In this document: one piece after another, positions 50,073 to 57,305 of the stretch
Layout: each line of letters begins with the position of its first letter
How positions within the stretch are numbered: the stretch's first letter is position 1
DNA from: Vibrio tubiashii
GTDB taxonomy: Bacteria > Pseudomonadota > Gammaproteobacteria > Enterobacterales > Vibrionaceae
DNA length: 64,000 nt
Assembly: GCF_028551255.1 (NCBI RefSeq)
Contig: NZ_CP117029.1
Coordinates: 2,480,001-2,544,000, forward strand
Direction: 5' to 3'
The notes under the pieces: model-generated
Seen by the model: the letters and a program-made list of their open reading frames with translations, nothing else
Database searches by the model: none
What the model was told of the DNA's origin: nothing
Translations under genes and position numbers: made by a program

Positions 50073-50537
50073 TTACTTTTGCTTGCGATTGATTGGCTCA
50101 ATGTACTGAATTGACATATCCCATGGCTGCTCGATCCATGTGTCTTGAGCAATATCAACCACGTAGTCGTCAAGTAGCTCAACACCTGCTGGCTTCGCAC
50201 ATACTGCGATCAGTTTTGCTTTCGGGTACATTTCACGCAGTTTACGTGCTGTATCACCGCTATCTACTAGGTCTTCAACGATTAGGAAACCTTCACCGTC
50301 ACCCTCTGGTGCTTTTACAACAGTCATATCACGTTGGTGGTCATGGTCGTAGCTTGAGATACAGATAGTATCAACATGACGAATACCTAGCTCACGAGCC
50401 AAGATTGCGCCCGGTACTAGACCGCCACGGCTAACCGCCCAAATTCCTTTCCATTGCTCTGCTGGCATCTGTTTTTCCGCCAACTCACGACAAAGTGTGT
50501 GCATTTGGTCCCAAGTGATAATGAATTTTTTACTCAT
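50073..50537 (-). CDS. gpt: Xanthine-guanine phosphoribosyltransferase
   Basis: A 154-residue purine salvage enzyme that joins guanine, xanthine or hypoxanthine to PRPP. The PRPP-binding loop is [14 protein letters not shown] (84-97), preceded by [18 protein letters not shown]. Xanthine-guanine specificity is typical of this short Gpt subfamily as opposed to Hpt. A promoter and a PurR-like box lie 90-130 bp upstream, and a purine permease is the next gene upstream. Confidence 0.95.
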   Translation of the reverse strand: MSKKFIITWDQMHTLCRELAEKQMPAEQWKGIWAVSRGGLVPGAILARELGIRHVDTICISSYDHDHQRDMTVVKAPEGDGEGFLIVEDLVDSGDTARKLREMYPKAKLIAVCAKPAGVELLDDYVVDIAQDTWIEQPWDMSIQYIEPINRKQK

Positions 50538-50626
50538 TGTAATAACCTAATAGTTTTAAAATCTGCATCCCCTCAACACGTCATTGAAGTTTGGACGATT
50601 GCAACAGGCAAGTCTGGGGAAAAGCT

Positions 50627-50642
50627 ACGCAAACGTTTATTT
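50627..50642 (-). promoter_or_regulatory. PurR-type operator at gpt
   Basis: ACGCAAACGTTTATTT on the plus strand matches the palindromic PurR consensus (AnGCAAnCGnTTnCnT) with one mismatch. It overlaps the -10 region and predicted start site of gpt, the position of a classical repressor site. Confidence 0.6.
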
Positions 50643-50667
50643 TAACGCAGGCGCTATACAATACCAA
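50639..50667 (-). promoter_or_regulatory. gpt promoter
   Basis: On the minus strand TTGGTA (50667-50662) and TAAAAT (50644-50639) are separated by 17 bp; transcription would start about 95 nt upstream of the gpt ATG. Confidence 0.6.
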
Positions 50668-50689
50668 TGGGGAATTTATCTCTGTGGCA

Positions 50690-50724
50690 AAAATAATCGC
50701 CATAACAGAGACTCCGTTATGGCG
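50690..50724 (-). terminator. Hairpin terminator of the purine permease gene
   Basis: CGCCATAAC (50698-50706) pairs perfectly with GTTATGGCG (50716-50724), followed on the minus strand by ATTATTTTT. It lies 50 nt past the permease stop. A second inverted repeat, TTAGCGAA-TTCGCTAA (50748-50767), is closer to the stop. Confidence 0.7.
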
Positions 50725-50774
50725 AAAAATAGTGTGCTGCCGACATTTAGCGAACGAATTCGCTAAGGCGGAAA

Positions 50775-52064
50775 TTAAGCCACTAAATACTTAATGATGA
50801 ATACTGCTGATAGTACCCATACGCTGATCGACACTTCACGACCGCGGCCACTCAGTAGTTTAATTGCAGCGTATGAGATAAAGCCAAGCGCAATACCTTC
50901 TGCAATGGAGTAAGTCAGTGGCATAAGTAGACAAGTTACAACAACCGGTGCCGCTTCTGTTAAGTCACGCCAGTCAACACTAACCAGACCAGACATCATC
51001 AGAATAGCTACGTAGAAAAGTGCGCCTGCGGTAGCGTACGCTGGAATCATGCCAGCCAGTGGCGAGAAAAACAGAGCCAGAAGGAATAGCACGCCAACGA
51101 CAACAGCAGTCAGACCTGTACGACCACCCGCGGCAACGCCTGCCGTAGACTCAACATAAGAAGTGGTGCTAGACGTACCAATCATTGCGCCCACAGAGGT
51201 CGCTGTCGAGTCAGCAAGTAGCGCTTTGCTTAGACGAGGCAGTTTGCCATCTTCTTTAATCAGATCCGCTTTTGTCGCAACACCAACTAAAGTACCCGCT
51301 GTATCAAATAGGTCGACAAATAGGAAAGCGAATACAACTGAAATCATGCCAACTTCGAAGACGTCAGCAATGTTCATTTGCATAAAGGTCGGAGCAACAC
51401 TTGGTGGCGCTGACATAATACCGCCCCATTGAACGTCACCAACGATCAAACCCAATGCGGTGATCGCTAGAATCGCAATCATTACCGCGCCACGAACACC
51501 ACGGTAAACCAAGCCAATTGTTAGGAAGAAGCCTAATGCCGCTAAGGCAGGTTGCAGTCCAGTGATATGACCAAGACCAACTAACGTCGCTGGGTTATCA
51601 ACCACAATGCCTGAGTTTTGTAGGCCAATAAACGCAAGGAACAAGCCGATACCAGCCGAGATACCCGTACGTAATGACATAGGAATCGAATTAATGATCC
51701 ACTCACGAACCTTGAAAATACTCAAAGCCATGAAGATGATACCGGAAACAAAAACGGCACCTAAAGCGACTTGCCATGAGTGACCCATACCGAGAACAAC
51801 GCCATAGGTAAAGAAGGCGTTAAGTCCCATGCCTGGTGCAAGTGCAATTGGGTAGTTAGCAACGAAGCCCATGATGAAACAGCCAATCGCTGCAGCAAGA
51901 CAGGTTGCAACAAATACAGCGCCTTTATCCATTCCAGCGTCTGCAAGCATCGCAGGGTTGACAAAGATGATGTAAGCCATCGTCAAGAAGGTGGTCACAC
52001 CTGCAATGATCTCAGTTTTGACGTTTGTGCCGTTTTCACTGAGCTTGAACAGTTTTTCGAACAT
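50775..52064 (-). CDS. NCS2-family purine permease (AzgA-like)
   Basis: A 429-residue transporter with about 12-14 hydrophobic segments. The opening GTNVKTEIIAGVTTFLTMAYIIFVNP and the motif NYPIALAPGMGLNAFF are characteristic of the AzgA-like branch (E. coli GhxP/GhxQ and AdeP/AdeQ), which take up adenine or guanine/hypoxanthine with protons. Which base is used cannot be told from sequence. The neighbour gpt would convert an imported guanine or hypoxanthine, and both genes have PurR-like boxes, so a purine salvage pair is likely. Confidence 0.9.
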   Translation of the reverse strand: MFEKLFKLSENGTNVKTEIIAGVTTFLTMAYIIFVNPAMLADAGMDKGAVFVATCLAAAIGCFIMGFVANYPIALAPGMGLNAFFTYGVVLGMGHSWQVALGAVFVSGIIFMALSIFKVREWIINSIPMSLRTGISAGIGLFLAFIGLQNSGIVVDNPATLVGLGHITGLQPALAALGFFLTIGLVYRGVRGAVMIAILAITALGLIVGDVQWGGIMSAPPSVAPTFMQMNIADVFEVGMISVVFAFLFVDLFDTAGTLVGVATKADLIKEDGKLPRLSKALLADSTATSVGAMIGTSSTTSYVESTAGVAAGGRTGLTAVVVGVLFLLALFFSPLAGMIPAYATAGALFYVAILMMSGLVSVDWRDLTEAAPVVVTCLLMPLTYSIAEGIALGFISYAAIKLLSGRGREVSISVWVLSAVFIIKYLVA

Positions 52065-52086
52065 AATCGAATCCTAAAAGGGTAAA

Positions 52087-52102
52087 AAGTAAACGGTTGC
52101 GT
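52087..52102 (-). promoter_or_regulatory. PurR-type operator at the purine permease
   Basis: The minus strand reads ACGCAACCGTTTACTT, which fits every fixed position of the PurR consensus AnGCAAnCGnTTnCnT. It lies 23 bp before the permease start and just downstream of a TATAAT-like -10 (52118-52123). The rest of 52103-52432 is AT-rich with no credible gene. Confidence 0.68.
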
Positions 52103-52432
52103 AATCGATTGGCTCGAATTATAAAGTCATCAAATAGTAAATTCCAGATAGAATTAAGACTCTAATCAATATTTCTGCTGTTCATTGCCGCTTTCAAACA
52201 AGGGTCAGATGATGACATAAAGAAAAATACTTTATATTTCATAAAGTAAAATCATTGATGATTTGAATTTCAAAAAGGTGTTTTTTTATACCATGTCATA
52301 AACTTTCAATGGCATTTGGGATATTTATGCGTAAGGCAATATGTGTTTATGCGAATAAAATAGAGAGATAGGAGTTAGCGACAGGAAACCACAGAGTTTG
52401 TGGGCAAATTGTGAGCGCACTTTTGCTTAGAT

Positions 52433-52460
52433 AAAAAAACGCCACTCAAATTGAGTGGCG
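52433..52460 (-). terminator. Intrinsic terminator of the small-ORF transcript
   Basis: CGCCACTCAA (52440-52449) pairs perfectly with TTGAGTGGCG (52451-52460) and is followed by seven U residues in the minus-strand RNA. It ends a unit that contains only the 28-codon ORF. Confidence 0.9.
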
Positions 52461-52744
52461 GTTGAATCATGTCAGCAACTAAAGGCTGTAAAAAAATTCC
52501 AATAATAGGGGTGAACAAACTGTTCGAGTGTCACAAGCTAGAGTTTAGTAACCGAAGCTTGTTGGGTAAGTAAAGCTGCCTGTGTAAACAGAGCTGTTTA
52601 GCCAGAACGCTGCACTTGGTAAACCTTTCATAACTATCACCTTCTAAATCAATTAAAACAGATTACAAATATTGATTTCTCAGTTCCGTGGAGGCGACAA
52701 ATCGGACTCATCCTTTGAGCATTTTCTCTTCGCTTTCGAAGTTG
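52461..52744 (-). ncRNA. Candidate dual-function or small-protein RNA
   Basis: A self-contained transcription unit of about 310 nt is bounded by a predicted start near 52744 and the terminator at 52433-52460. In RNA order it has a CUUCG-aaag-CGAAG hairpin, a CUC-AAAGGAU-GAG hairpin exposing GGA, a second GGA (ACGGAAC), the 28-codon ORF, then a GAACA-GUU-UGUUC hairpin directly followed by a single-stranded UCACCCCUAU, and an oligo-U stretch before the terminator. The C-rich segment could pair with ribosome binding sites. The layout resembles V. cholerae VcdRP, a CRP-repressed RNA encoding a 29-residue protein; I cannot confirm identity from memory. Confidence 0.6.
52545..52631 (-). CDS. 28-residue small protein
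   Basis: An ATG at 52631 is preceded by AGAAGGTGA at ideal spacing and opens a 28-codon frame that starts MKGLPSAAFW and ends TYPTSFGY, stop TAA. Composition is rich in Ser, Tyr, Phe, Thr and Gly with only one charged residue (Lys2) and no transmembrane-length hydrophobic run. It is too short for routine gene calling. A dedicated promoter, CRP-type site and terminator support real expression. The best hypothesis is a VcdP-like metabolic small protein (VcdP is 29 residues and activates citrate synthase in V. cholerae); the sequence match is unverified. Confidence 0.68.
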   Translation of the reverse strand: MKGLPSAAFWLNSSVYTGSFTYPTSFGY

Positions 52745-52750
52745 GTTACA

Positions 52751-52778
52751 AATATACCTCAAAGAAATTTAATTACAA
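52751..52778 (-). promoter_or_regulatory. Promoter of the small-ORF RNA
   Basis: On the minus strand TTGTAA (52778-52773) and TATATT (52756-52751) are spaced by 16 bp. The start site is expected near 52744, leaving a leader of about 113 nt. Confidence 0.65.
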
Positions 52779-52783
52779 GCATA

Positions 52784-52803
52784 AAAGTGATTAAAGTCAC
52801 AAA
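52784..52803 (-). promoter_or_regulatory. CRP-type site abutting the small-RNA promoter
   Basis: AAAGTGATTAAAGTCACAAA keeps the GTGA-N6-TCAC core of the CRP consensus perfectly. Its centre is about 50 bp upstream of the predicted start and its edge lies 5 bp from the -35 box, which is neither the standard class I nor class II spacing and could fit repression. Confidence 0.6.
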
Positions 52804-52825
52804 AAGTTTAAAAACTGACTTAGAT

Positions 52826-52855
52826 CAAATGAATATTGTAATTTAATTACATTTG
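52826..52855. promoter_or_regulatory. Operator-like nested dyad
   Basis: CAAATG (52826-52831) and CATTTG (52850-52855) flank an inner TGTAAT-TTA-ATTACA dyad (52837-52851). The symmetry suggests a regulator-binding site between the small-RNA promoter and pepD. I cannot name the protein. Confidence 0.4.
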
Positions 52856-53036
52856 TATCAATTTATTGTTTGGATTTAATACAAACACTACCCATTCAGT
52901 TGCACAGGGCGTGTCAACCAGAATCTACAATTTGTGATTGCACCGAAACATTTGCTTGCCGCTTTTACTACACCCTTTAGTCAGGGAGTGCTATTCTGTG
53001 CTCCTCTACCCAATAGGTCAGATTTAGGTTTTTGTT

Positions 53037-53078
53037 CCAGATTAATGGCAAAAACCAAACACATAATCTGGCATTATT
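53037..53078 (+). promoter_or_regulatory. Hairpin and U-rich run in the pepD leader
   Basis: CCAGATTA (53037-53044) pairs perfectly with TAATCTGG (53064-53071) over a 19-nt loop, and ATTATTCTTTTT follows immediately, just before the AAGGAG of pepD. This resembles an attenuator or an operator dyad. Confidence 0.4.
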
Positions 53079-53096
53079 CTTTTTAAGGAGTCATCC

Positions 53097-54569
53097 GTGT
53101 CTGAATTCCATTCTGAAATCAGCAGCTTATCACCTGCTCCACTTTGGCAATTTTTCGATAAGATCTGTTCTATCCCTCACCCTTCAAAACACGAAGAAGC
53201 CCTAGCACAATACATCGTTGATTGGGCTAAAGAGCAAGGCTTAGATGTTCGCCGTGATCCTACAGGCAACGTTTTCATCAAGAAGCCAGCTACGCCGGGT
53301 ATGGAAAATAAGAAAGGTGTCGTTCTGCAAGCACACATCGATATGGTGCCACAGAAGAATGAAGACACAGATCATGACTTCACAAAAGATCCGATTCAAC
53401 CGTACATTGACGGTGAATGGGTAACAGCGAAAGGAACCACACTCGGTGCCGACAATGGTATGGGTATGGCATCTTGTCTTGCGGTACTGGCTTCAACAGA
53501 AATCAAGCACGGTCCGATTGAAGTGCTGCTAACGGTAGACGAAGAAGCCGGCATGACAGGTGCATTCGGTCTTGAAGCGGGTTGGTTAGAAGGTGATATT
53601 CTTCTTAACACTGACTCAGAGCAAGAAGGCGAAGTCTACATGGGCTGTGCTGGCGGTATTGATGGTGAAATGACTTTCGATATCAAACGCGAAGCGCTTC
53701 CAGCAGGCTTTACAACTCGCCAGCTGATCCTAAAAGGTCTAAAAGGTGGTCACTCAGGCTGTGACATTCATACTGGTCGTGGCAATGCCAACAAACTACT
53801 TGCTCGATTCCTAGCAGGTCACGCACAAGAGTTAGATCTTCGTCTTGTCGAGTTCCGTGGTGGTAGCCTACGTAACGCTATTCCTCGTGAAGCGTTCGTA
53901 ACGGTAGCAGTACCAGCAGAAAATGAAGCCAAGCTTGCTGAGTTGTTCGAGTTCTACACTAACCTACTTCGCACTGAACTAGGTAAAGTAGAAACAGACA
54001 TCGTTTCATTCAACGAAGCGATCGACACAGAGACACAGGTACTAGCGGTTGCCGACCAGCAGCGTTTCATCGCCGCATTAAATGCATGCCCTAACGGCGT
54101 GATTCGCATGAGCGATGAAATTGAAGGCGTAGTTGAAACGTCTTTAAATGTGGGTGTCGTGAACACTGAAGCAAACCAAATCCAAGTGTTGTGCTTAGTT
54201 CGTTCTTTGATTGACTCTGGCCGTCAACAAGTAGAAGGCATGCTGACTTCTGTTGCTGAACTAGCAGGCGCTCAAATTGAGTTCTCTGGTGCTTACCCAG
54301 GTTGGAAACCAGACGCAGACTCAGAGATCATGGCTATCTTCCGTGACATGTACGAAGGCATCTACGGCCATAAGCCAAACATCATGGTTATTCATGCTGG
54401 TCTTGAATGTGGTCTGTTCAAAGAACCTTACCCGAATATGGACATGGTATCATTTGGCCCAACTATCAAGTTCCCACACTCACCAGATGAGAAAGTGAAA
54501 ATTGATACGGTTGCCCTATTCTGGGATCAAATGGTTGCTCTACTAGAAGCGATTCCTGAAAAAGCGTAA
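53097..54569 (+). CDS. pepD: Aminoacyl-histidine dipeptidase (peptidase D)
   Basis: A 490-residue M20-family zinc dipeptidase that cleaves Xaa-His dipeptides such as carnosine in the cytosol. It begins with GTG at 53097, with AAGGAG 7-8 nt upstream; no ATG start is in a better place. Metal motifs are LQAHIDMVPQKN, LGADNGMGMAS, VDEEAGMTGAFGLE and HAGLECGLF. V. cholerae PepD has been linked to biofilm, which is outside knowledge. Its leader contains a hairpin followed by a U-rich run. Confidence 0.95.
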   Translation: MSEFHSEISSLSPAPLWQFFDKICSIPHPSKHEEALAQYIVDWAKEQGLDVRRDPTGNVFIKKPATPGMENKKGVVLQAHIDMVPQKNEDTDHDFTKDPIQPYIDGEWVTAKGTTLGADNGMGMASCLAVLASTEIKHGPIEVLLTVDEEAGMTGAFGLEAGWLEGDILLNTDSEQEGEVYMGCAGGIDGEMTFDIKREALPAGFTTRQLILKGLKGGHSGCDIHTGRGNANKLLARFLAGHAQELDLRLVEFRGGSLRNAIPREAFVTVAVPAENEAKLAELFEFYTNLLRTELGKVETDIVSFNEAIDTETQVLAVADQQRFIAALNACPNGVIRMSDEIEGVVETSLNVGVVNTEANQIQVLCLVRSLIDSGRQQVEGMLTSVAELAGAQIEFSGAYPGWKPDADSEIMAIFRDMYEGIYGHKPNIMVIHAGLECGLFKEPYPNMDMVSFGPTIKFPHSPDEKVKIDTVALFWDQMVALLEAIPEKA

Positions 54570-54592
54570 TTTCCATTACTAAATCTAATCCT

Positions 54593-54622
54593 AAAAGCCA
54601 GCTTGCATAAGCTGGCTTTTTT
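54593..54622 (+). terminator. Intrinsic terminator of pepD
   Basis: A perfect 12-bp stem (54593-54604 with 54609-54620) is followed by T residues, 24 nt after the pepD stop. The gap 54623-54834 also holds the dyad GATGCTC-GAGCATC (about 54782-54804) but no clear gene. Confidence 0.93.
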
Positions 54623-54834
54623 ATTTTTAACCATAAATATTTTTTGTCGTCACGGTGATTTCTTTTCGTTAGTCAGCACGAATTATGGTTGCTACAGTCG
54701 CCCTCCTTGAAGCACCTAAGGGTAAATTCTCTGCCCTCTTCAGGCACTACACTCGGCATAAAACGACCGTGTTAAGTTGGGGATGCTCACTTCAATCGAG
54801 CATCTTAAATACTCTCTAAATTATTATTACTGCG

Positions 54835-55275
54835 ATGAAAGAAAAACTACTTGTTGGTTGGCGAGAGACCCTCAGCCTACCGAGCCTTGGTATTGACAAA
54901 ATTAATGCAAAAATCGATACCGGAGCCAAGACCTCGTGTTTACACGCATTCAAAGTAGAGAGCTTTAAGAAGGACGAAGCTCAATGGGTTCGCTTCTGGA
55001 TCCACCCAATTCAGCATAATACGGACGTAGAAATTATGTGTGAATCTGAAGTCATTGATGAGCGTATCGTTCGCGACTCAGGTGGCCATGAAGAATCGCG
55101 TTATGTGATCAGCTCTGATTTGAGCATAGGTGGCGAAACTTGGCCAATTGAAATTACTTTAACCAATCGCGAAAACATGGCTTTTCGTATGTTGTTAGGC
55201 CGTACAGCAATGCACAACCGCATCGTTGTTGACCCTGTTGAATCGTTTTTAGTCCCTTTCGAGGAAAGCAAATAA
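54835..55275 (+). CDS. rimB: RimB-like retropepsin-fold zinc protease
   Basis: A 146-residue protein of the 'ATP-dependent zinc protease' (DUF785) family. The retropepsin-like active site reads [12 protein letters not shown] with D28-T29-G30, and the second conserved block is [16 protein letters not shown]. In Pseudomonas the homologue RimB trims the glutamate tail that RimK adds to ribosomal protein S6; the adjacency to rimK here supports the same role. No Shine-Dalgarno sequence is visible before the ATG, which is unusual for this window. It ends one base into the rimK start. Confidence 0.85.
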   Translation: MKEKLLVGWRETLSLPSLGIDKINAKIDTGAKTSCLHAFKVESFKKDEAQWVRFWIHPIQHNTDVEIMCESEVIDERIVRDSGGHEESRYVISSDLSIGGETWPIEITLTNRENMAFRMLLGRTAMHNRIVVDPVESFLVPFEESK

Positions 55276-56180
55276 TGAAAATTGGTATTTTATCTCGTAA
55301 CGCTAGCTTGTACTCAACCAAGCGTTTGATTGAAGCGGCAAAAAACCGTGGCCATGAGGTAAAAGTCATCGATGCACTTCGTTGCTACATGAACATCAAC
55401 TCAGACAAGCCTGAAATTCACTTTAAAGGTGAAGAACTGTCTGGTTTCGATGCCATCATTCCTCGTATTGGCGCTTCTGTCACTTTCTATGGCACAGCGG
55501 TACTGCGTCAATTTGAAATGATGGGCGTTTACCCAGTCAACGAGTCGGTAGCCATCACTCGCTCTCGCGATAAGTTACGCTCTATGCAGCTGCTATCTCG
55601 CAAGGGTATCGGCATGCCAATCACTGGCTTTGCGAGTAAACCTGATGACGTGAAAGACCTGCTTGAAATGGTTGGCGGTGCGCCTGTTGTAATTAAGCTA
55701 CTAGAAGGGACTCAAGGCATCGGCGTTGTACTGGCTGAGACTCGTAAGGCGGCAGAAAGTGTAGTTGAAGCATTTATGGGCCTGAAAGCCAACATCATGG
55801 TTCAGGAATACATTAAAGAAGCGGGCGGTGCTGATATTCGTTGCTTTGTGATTGGTGACAAAGTGATCGCTGCGATGAAACGTCAAGGTGCAGAGGGCGA
55901 GTTTCGCTCTAACCTCCACCGTGGTGGCAGCGCATCGTTAATTAAGATTACTCCAGAAGAGCGACGCACTGCGGTCGCGGCTGCGAAAATAATGGGTCTA
56001 AATGTGGCTGGGGTTGATCTACTAAGATCAGATCGTGGTCCATTAGTCATGGAAGTAAACTCATCTCCAGGTCTTGAAGGTATTGAGGCCGCAACTGGTA
56101 AAGACATTGCTGGAATGATTGTCGAATTTATTGAGAAAAATGCGGCAAGCAAAAGGACTAAAACTCGTGGCAAAGGCTAA
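55275..56180 (+). CDS. rimK: Ribosomal protein S6--L-glutamate ligase
   Basis: A 301-residue ATP-grasp enzyme that adds glutamate residues to the C-terminus of S6. The ATP-grasp signature is visible in [37 protein letters not shown] and [26 protein letters not shown]. Its ATG overlaps the rimB stop (TAATG), and its end overlaps the next gene, so the three are cotranscribed. Confidence 0.95.
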   Translation: MKIGILSRNASLYSTKRLIEAAKNRGHEVKVIDALRCYMNINSDKPEIHFKGEELSGFDAIIPRIGASVTFYGTAVLRQFEMMGVYPVNESVAITRSRDKLRSMQLLSRKGIGMPITGFASKPDDVKDLLEMVGGAPVVIKLLEGTQGIGVVLAETRKAAESVVEAFMGLKANIMVQEYIKEAGGADIRCFVIGDKVIAAMKRQGAEGEFRSNLHRGGSASLIKITPEERRTAVAAAKIMGLNVAGVDLLRSDRGPLVMEVNSSPGLEGIEAATGKDIAGMIVEFIEKNAASKRTKTRGKG

Positions 56181-57231
56181 AAAAAATAGCGCATTCGAAT
56201 TTCTCGGCGAGTCTATCTCGCCGGGAGAGCGTAAGGTGATTGAGTTAGAAGCGGCAAAGCTTTACACCCATTCACCCTTATCGATCCCGGTCGAGATCAT
56301 AAACGGTAAACAAGCTGGGCCCGTTCTTATGGTCAACGCAGCGATTCATGGTGATGAGCTTAACGGTGTTGAGATTGTGAGACAGTTAATCAACACCCTT
56401 GATGCAAACAAGCTCAAAGGCACCATCATTGCTGTACCCATTGTTAATGTGTTCGGCTTTATTCATAAGTCTCGTTACCTGCCAGATAGACGAGACTTAA
56501 ACCGCTGCTTCCCGGGTAGTGAAAAGGGTTCCCTTGCTTCACGTATGGCAAGTACCTTTTTCTCTCAGGTCGCTAAGCGCTGTGACTACATTTTGGATTT
56601 ACACACAGGTGCCATTCACCGCACCAACCTGCCACAGATTCGGGCAGATTTAAGTAATCCAGAAACACTTCGTATTGCTCAGGCGTTCGCTACGCCAGTG
56701 ATCGTTGATGCTCCACTACGAGACGGCTCTCTGCGTAGCGAGGCTGAACGCCTGGGCATTCCGGTTTTAACCTATGAAGCGGGAGAAGCGCTAAGGTTTG
56801 AGCCTATTTGTATCAGTGCTGGCTTTATCGGGGTTCAGCGTGTCATGCAGGCAATTGGTATGCTGCGTTCAAGTCGCAAAAAGTTGCCAACACCGATGAT
56901 CGCTAAGTCCACCAGCTGGTTGCGCGCGGAAAGTGACGGCATTTTGCGAACTGTGGTGACGTTAGGCGAAAAAGTAGAAAAAGGTCAGGTGCTGGCTTAC
57001 ATCAGTGCGCCGTTAGGCCACAGTGAGATAGAACTCACCGCACGTAAAGGCGGGATTGTTATCGGTCAGCAAACTTTACCTTTGGTTAACGAAGGTGACG
57101 CCATCTTCCATTTGGCTTACTTTGAACAAGACGATCAAGAAGTTGAGCAGGTAGTTGAAGAGTTTATCGAAGAAGTGATCGATGCTGATCTGGAGCCCTT
57201 AACCACAGGCCAGATCAACTCACCGTCTTAA
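56167..57231 (+). CDS. Succinylglutamate desuccinylase/aspartoacylase-family protein
   Basis: A zinc carboxypeptidase-like protein of about 354 residues. I prefer the GTG start at 56167, with AAGGA about 10 nt upstream, overlapping rimK by 14 bp; an ATG at 56119 would add 16 residues and overlap more. Motifs: [18 protein letters not shown] (zinc His and Glu), [16 protein letters not shown], and [15 protein letters not shown] (third zinc His). A lipoyl/biotinyl-like beta region with [13 protein letters not shown] lies near the C-terminus. Neighbourhood suggests a role with glutamate chains on S6 or related amides; this is inference. Confidence 0.85.
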   Translation: MAKAKKNSAFEFLGESISPGERKVIELEAAKLYTHSPLSIPVEIINGKQAGPVLMVNAAIHGDELNGVEIVRQLINTLDANKLKGTIIAVPIVNVFGFIHKSRYLPDRRDLNRCFPGSEKGSLASRMASTFFSQVAKRCDYILDLHTGAIHRTNLPQIRADLSNPETLRIAQAFATPVIVDAPLRDGSLRSEAERLGIPVLTYEAGEALRFEPICISAGFIGVQRVMQAIGMLRSSRKKLPTPMIAKSTSWLRAESDGILRTVVTLGEKVEKGQVLAYISAPLGHSEIELTARKGGIVIGQQTLPLVNEGDAIFHLAYFEQDDQEVEQVVEEFIEEVIDADLEPLTTGQINSPS

Positions 57232-57243
57232 TCTGTGTATTGA

Positions 57244-57274
57244 GTAAAAAAATAGCCCGCATTTTGCGGGCTAT
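57244..57274 (-). terminator. Intrinsic terminator of the NSS transporter gene
   Basis: ATAGCCCGC (57252-57260) pairs perfectly with GCGGGCTAT (57266-57274). The U-tract is on the minus-strand side (57245-57251), so it serves the transporter, 32 nt past its stop; the plus strand lacks a T run. Confidence 0.88.
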
Positions 57275-57294
57275 CTAGGGTCTGTTGACCTTAA
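57275..57294. repeat. 20-bp exact repeat, copy 2
   Basis: Identical to 5718-5737 (CTAGGGTCTGTTGACCTTAA), here wedged between the NSS transporter stop and its terminator hairpin. Both copies lie in convergent gaps near the 3' end of a minus-strand gene. Confidence 0.7.
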
Positions 57295-57305
57295 TTTCGA
57301 TTCGT

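Noticed and set aside
50538..50774. Purine riboswitch upstream of gpt
   Set aside because: The conserved loop sequences of the guanine/adenine aptamer are absent; a PurR-type box and ordinary promoter explain the gap.
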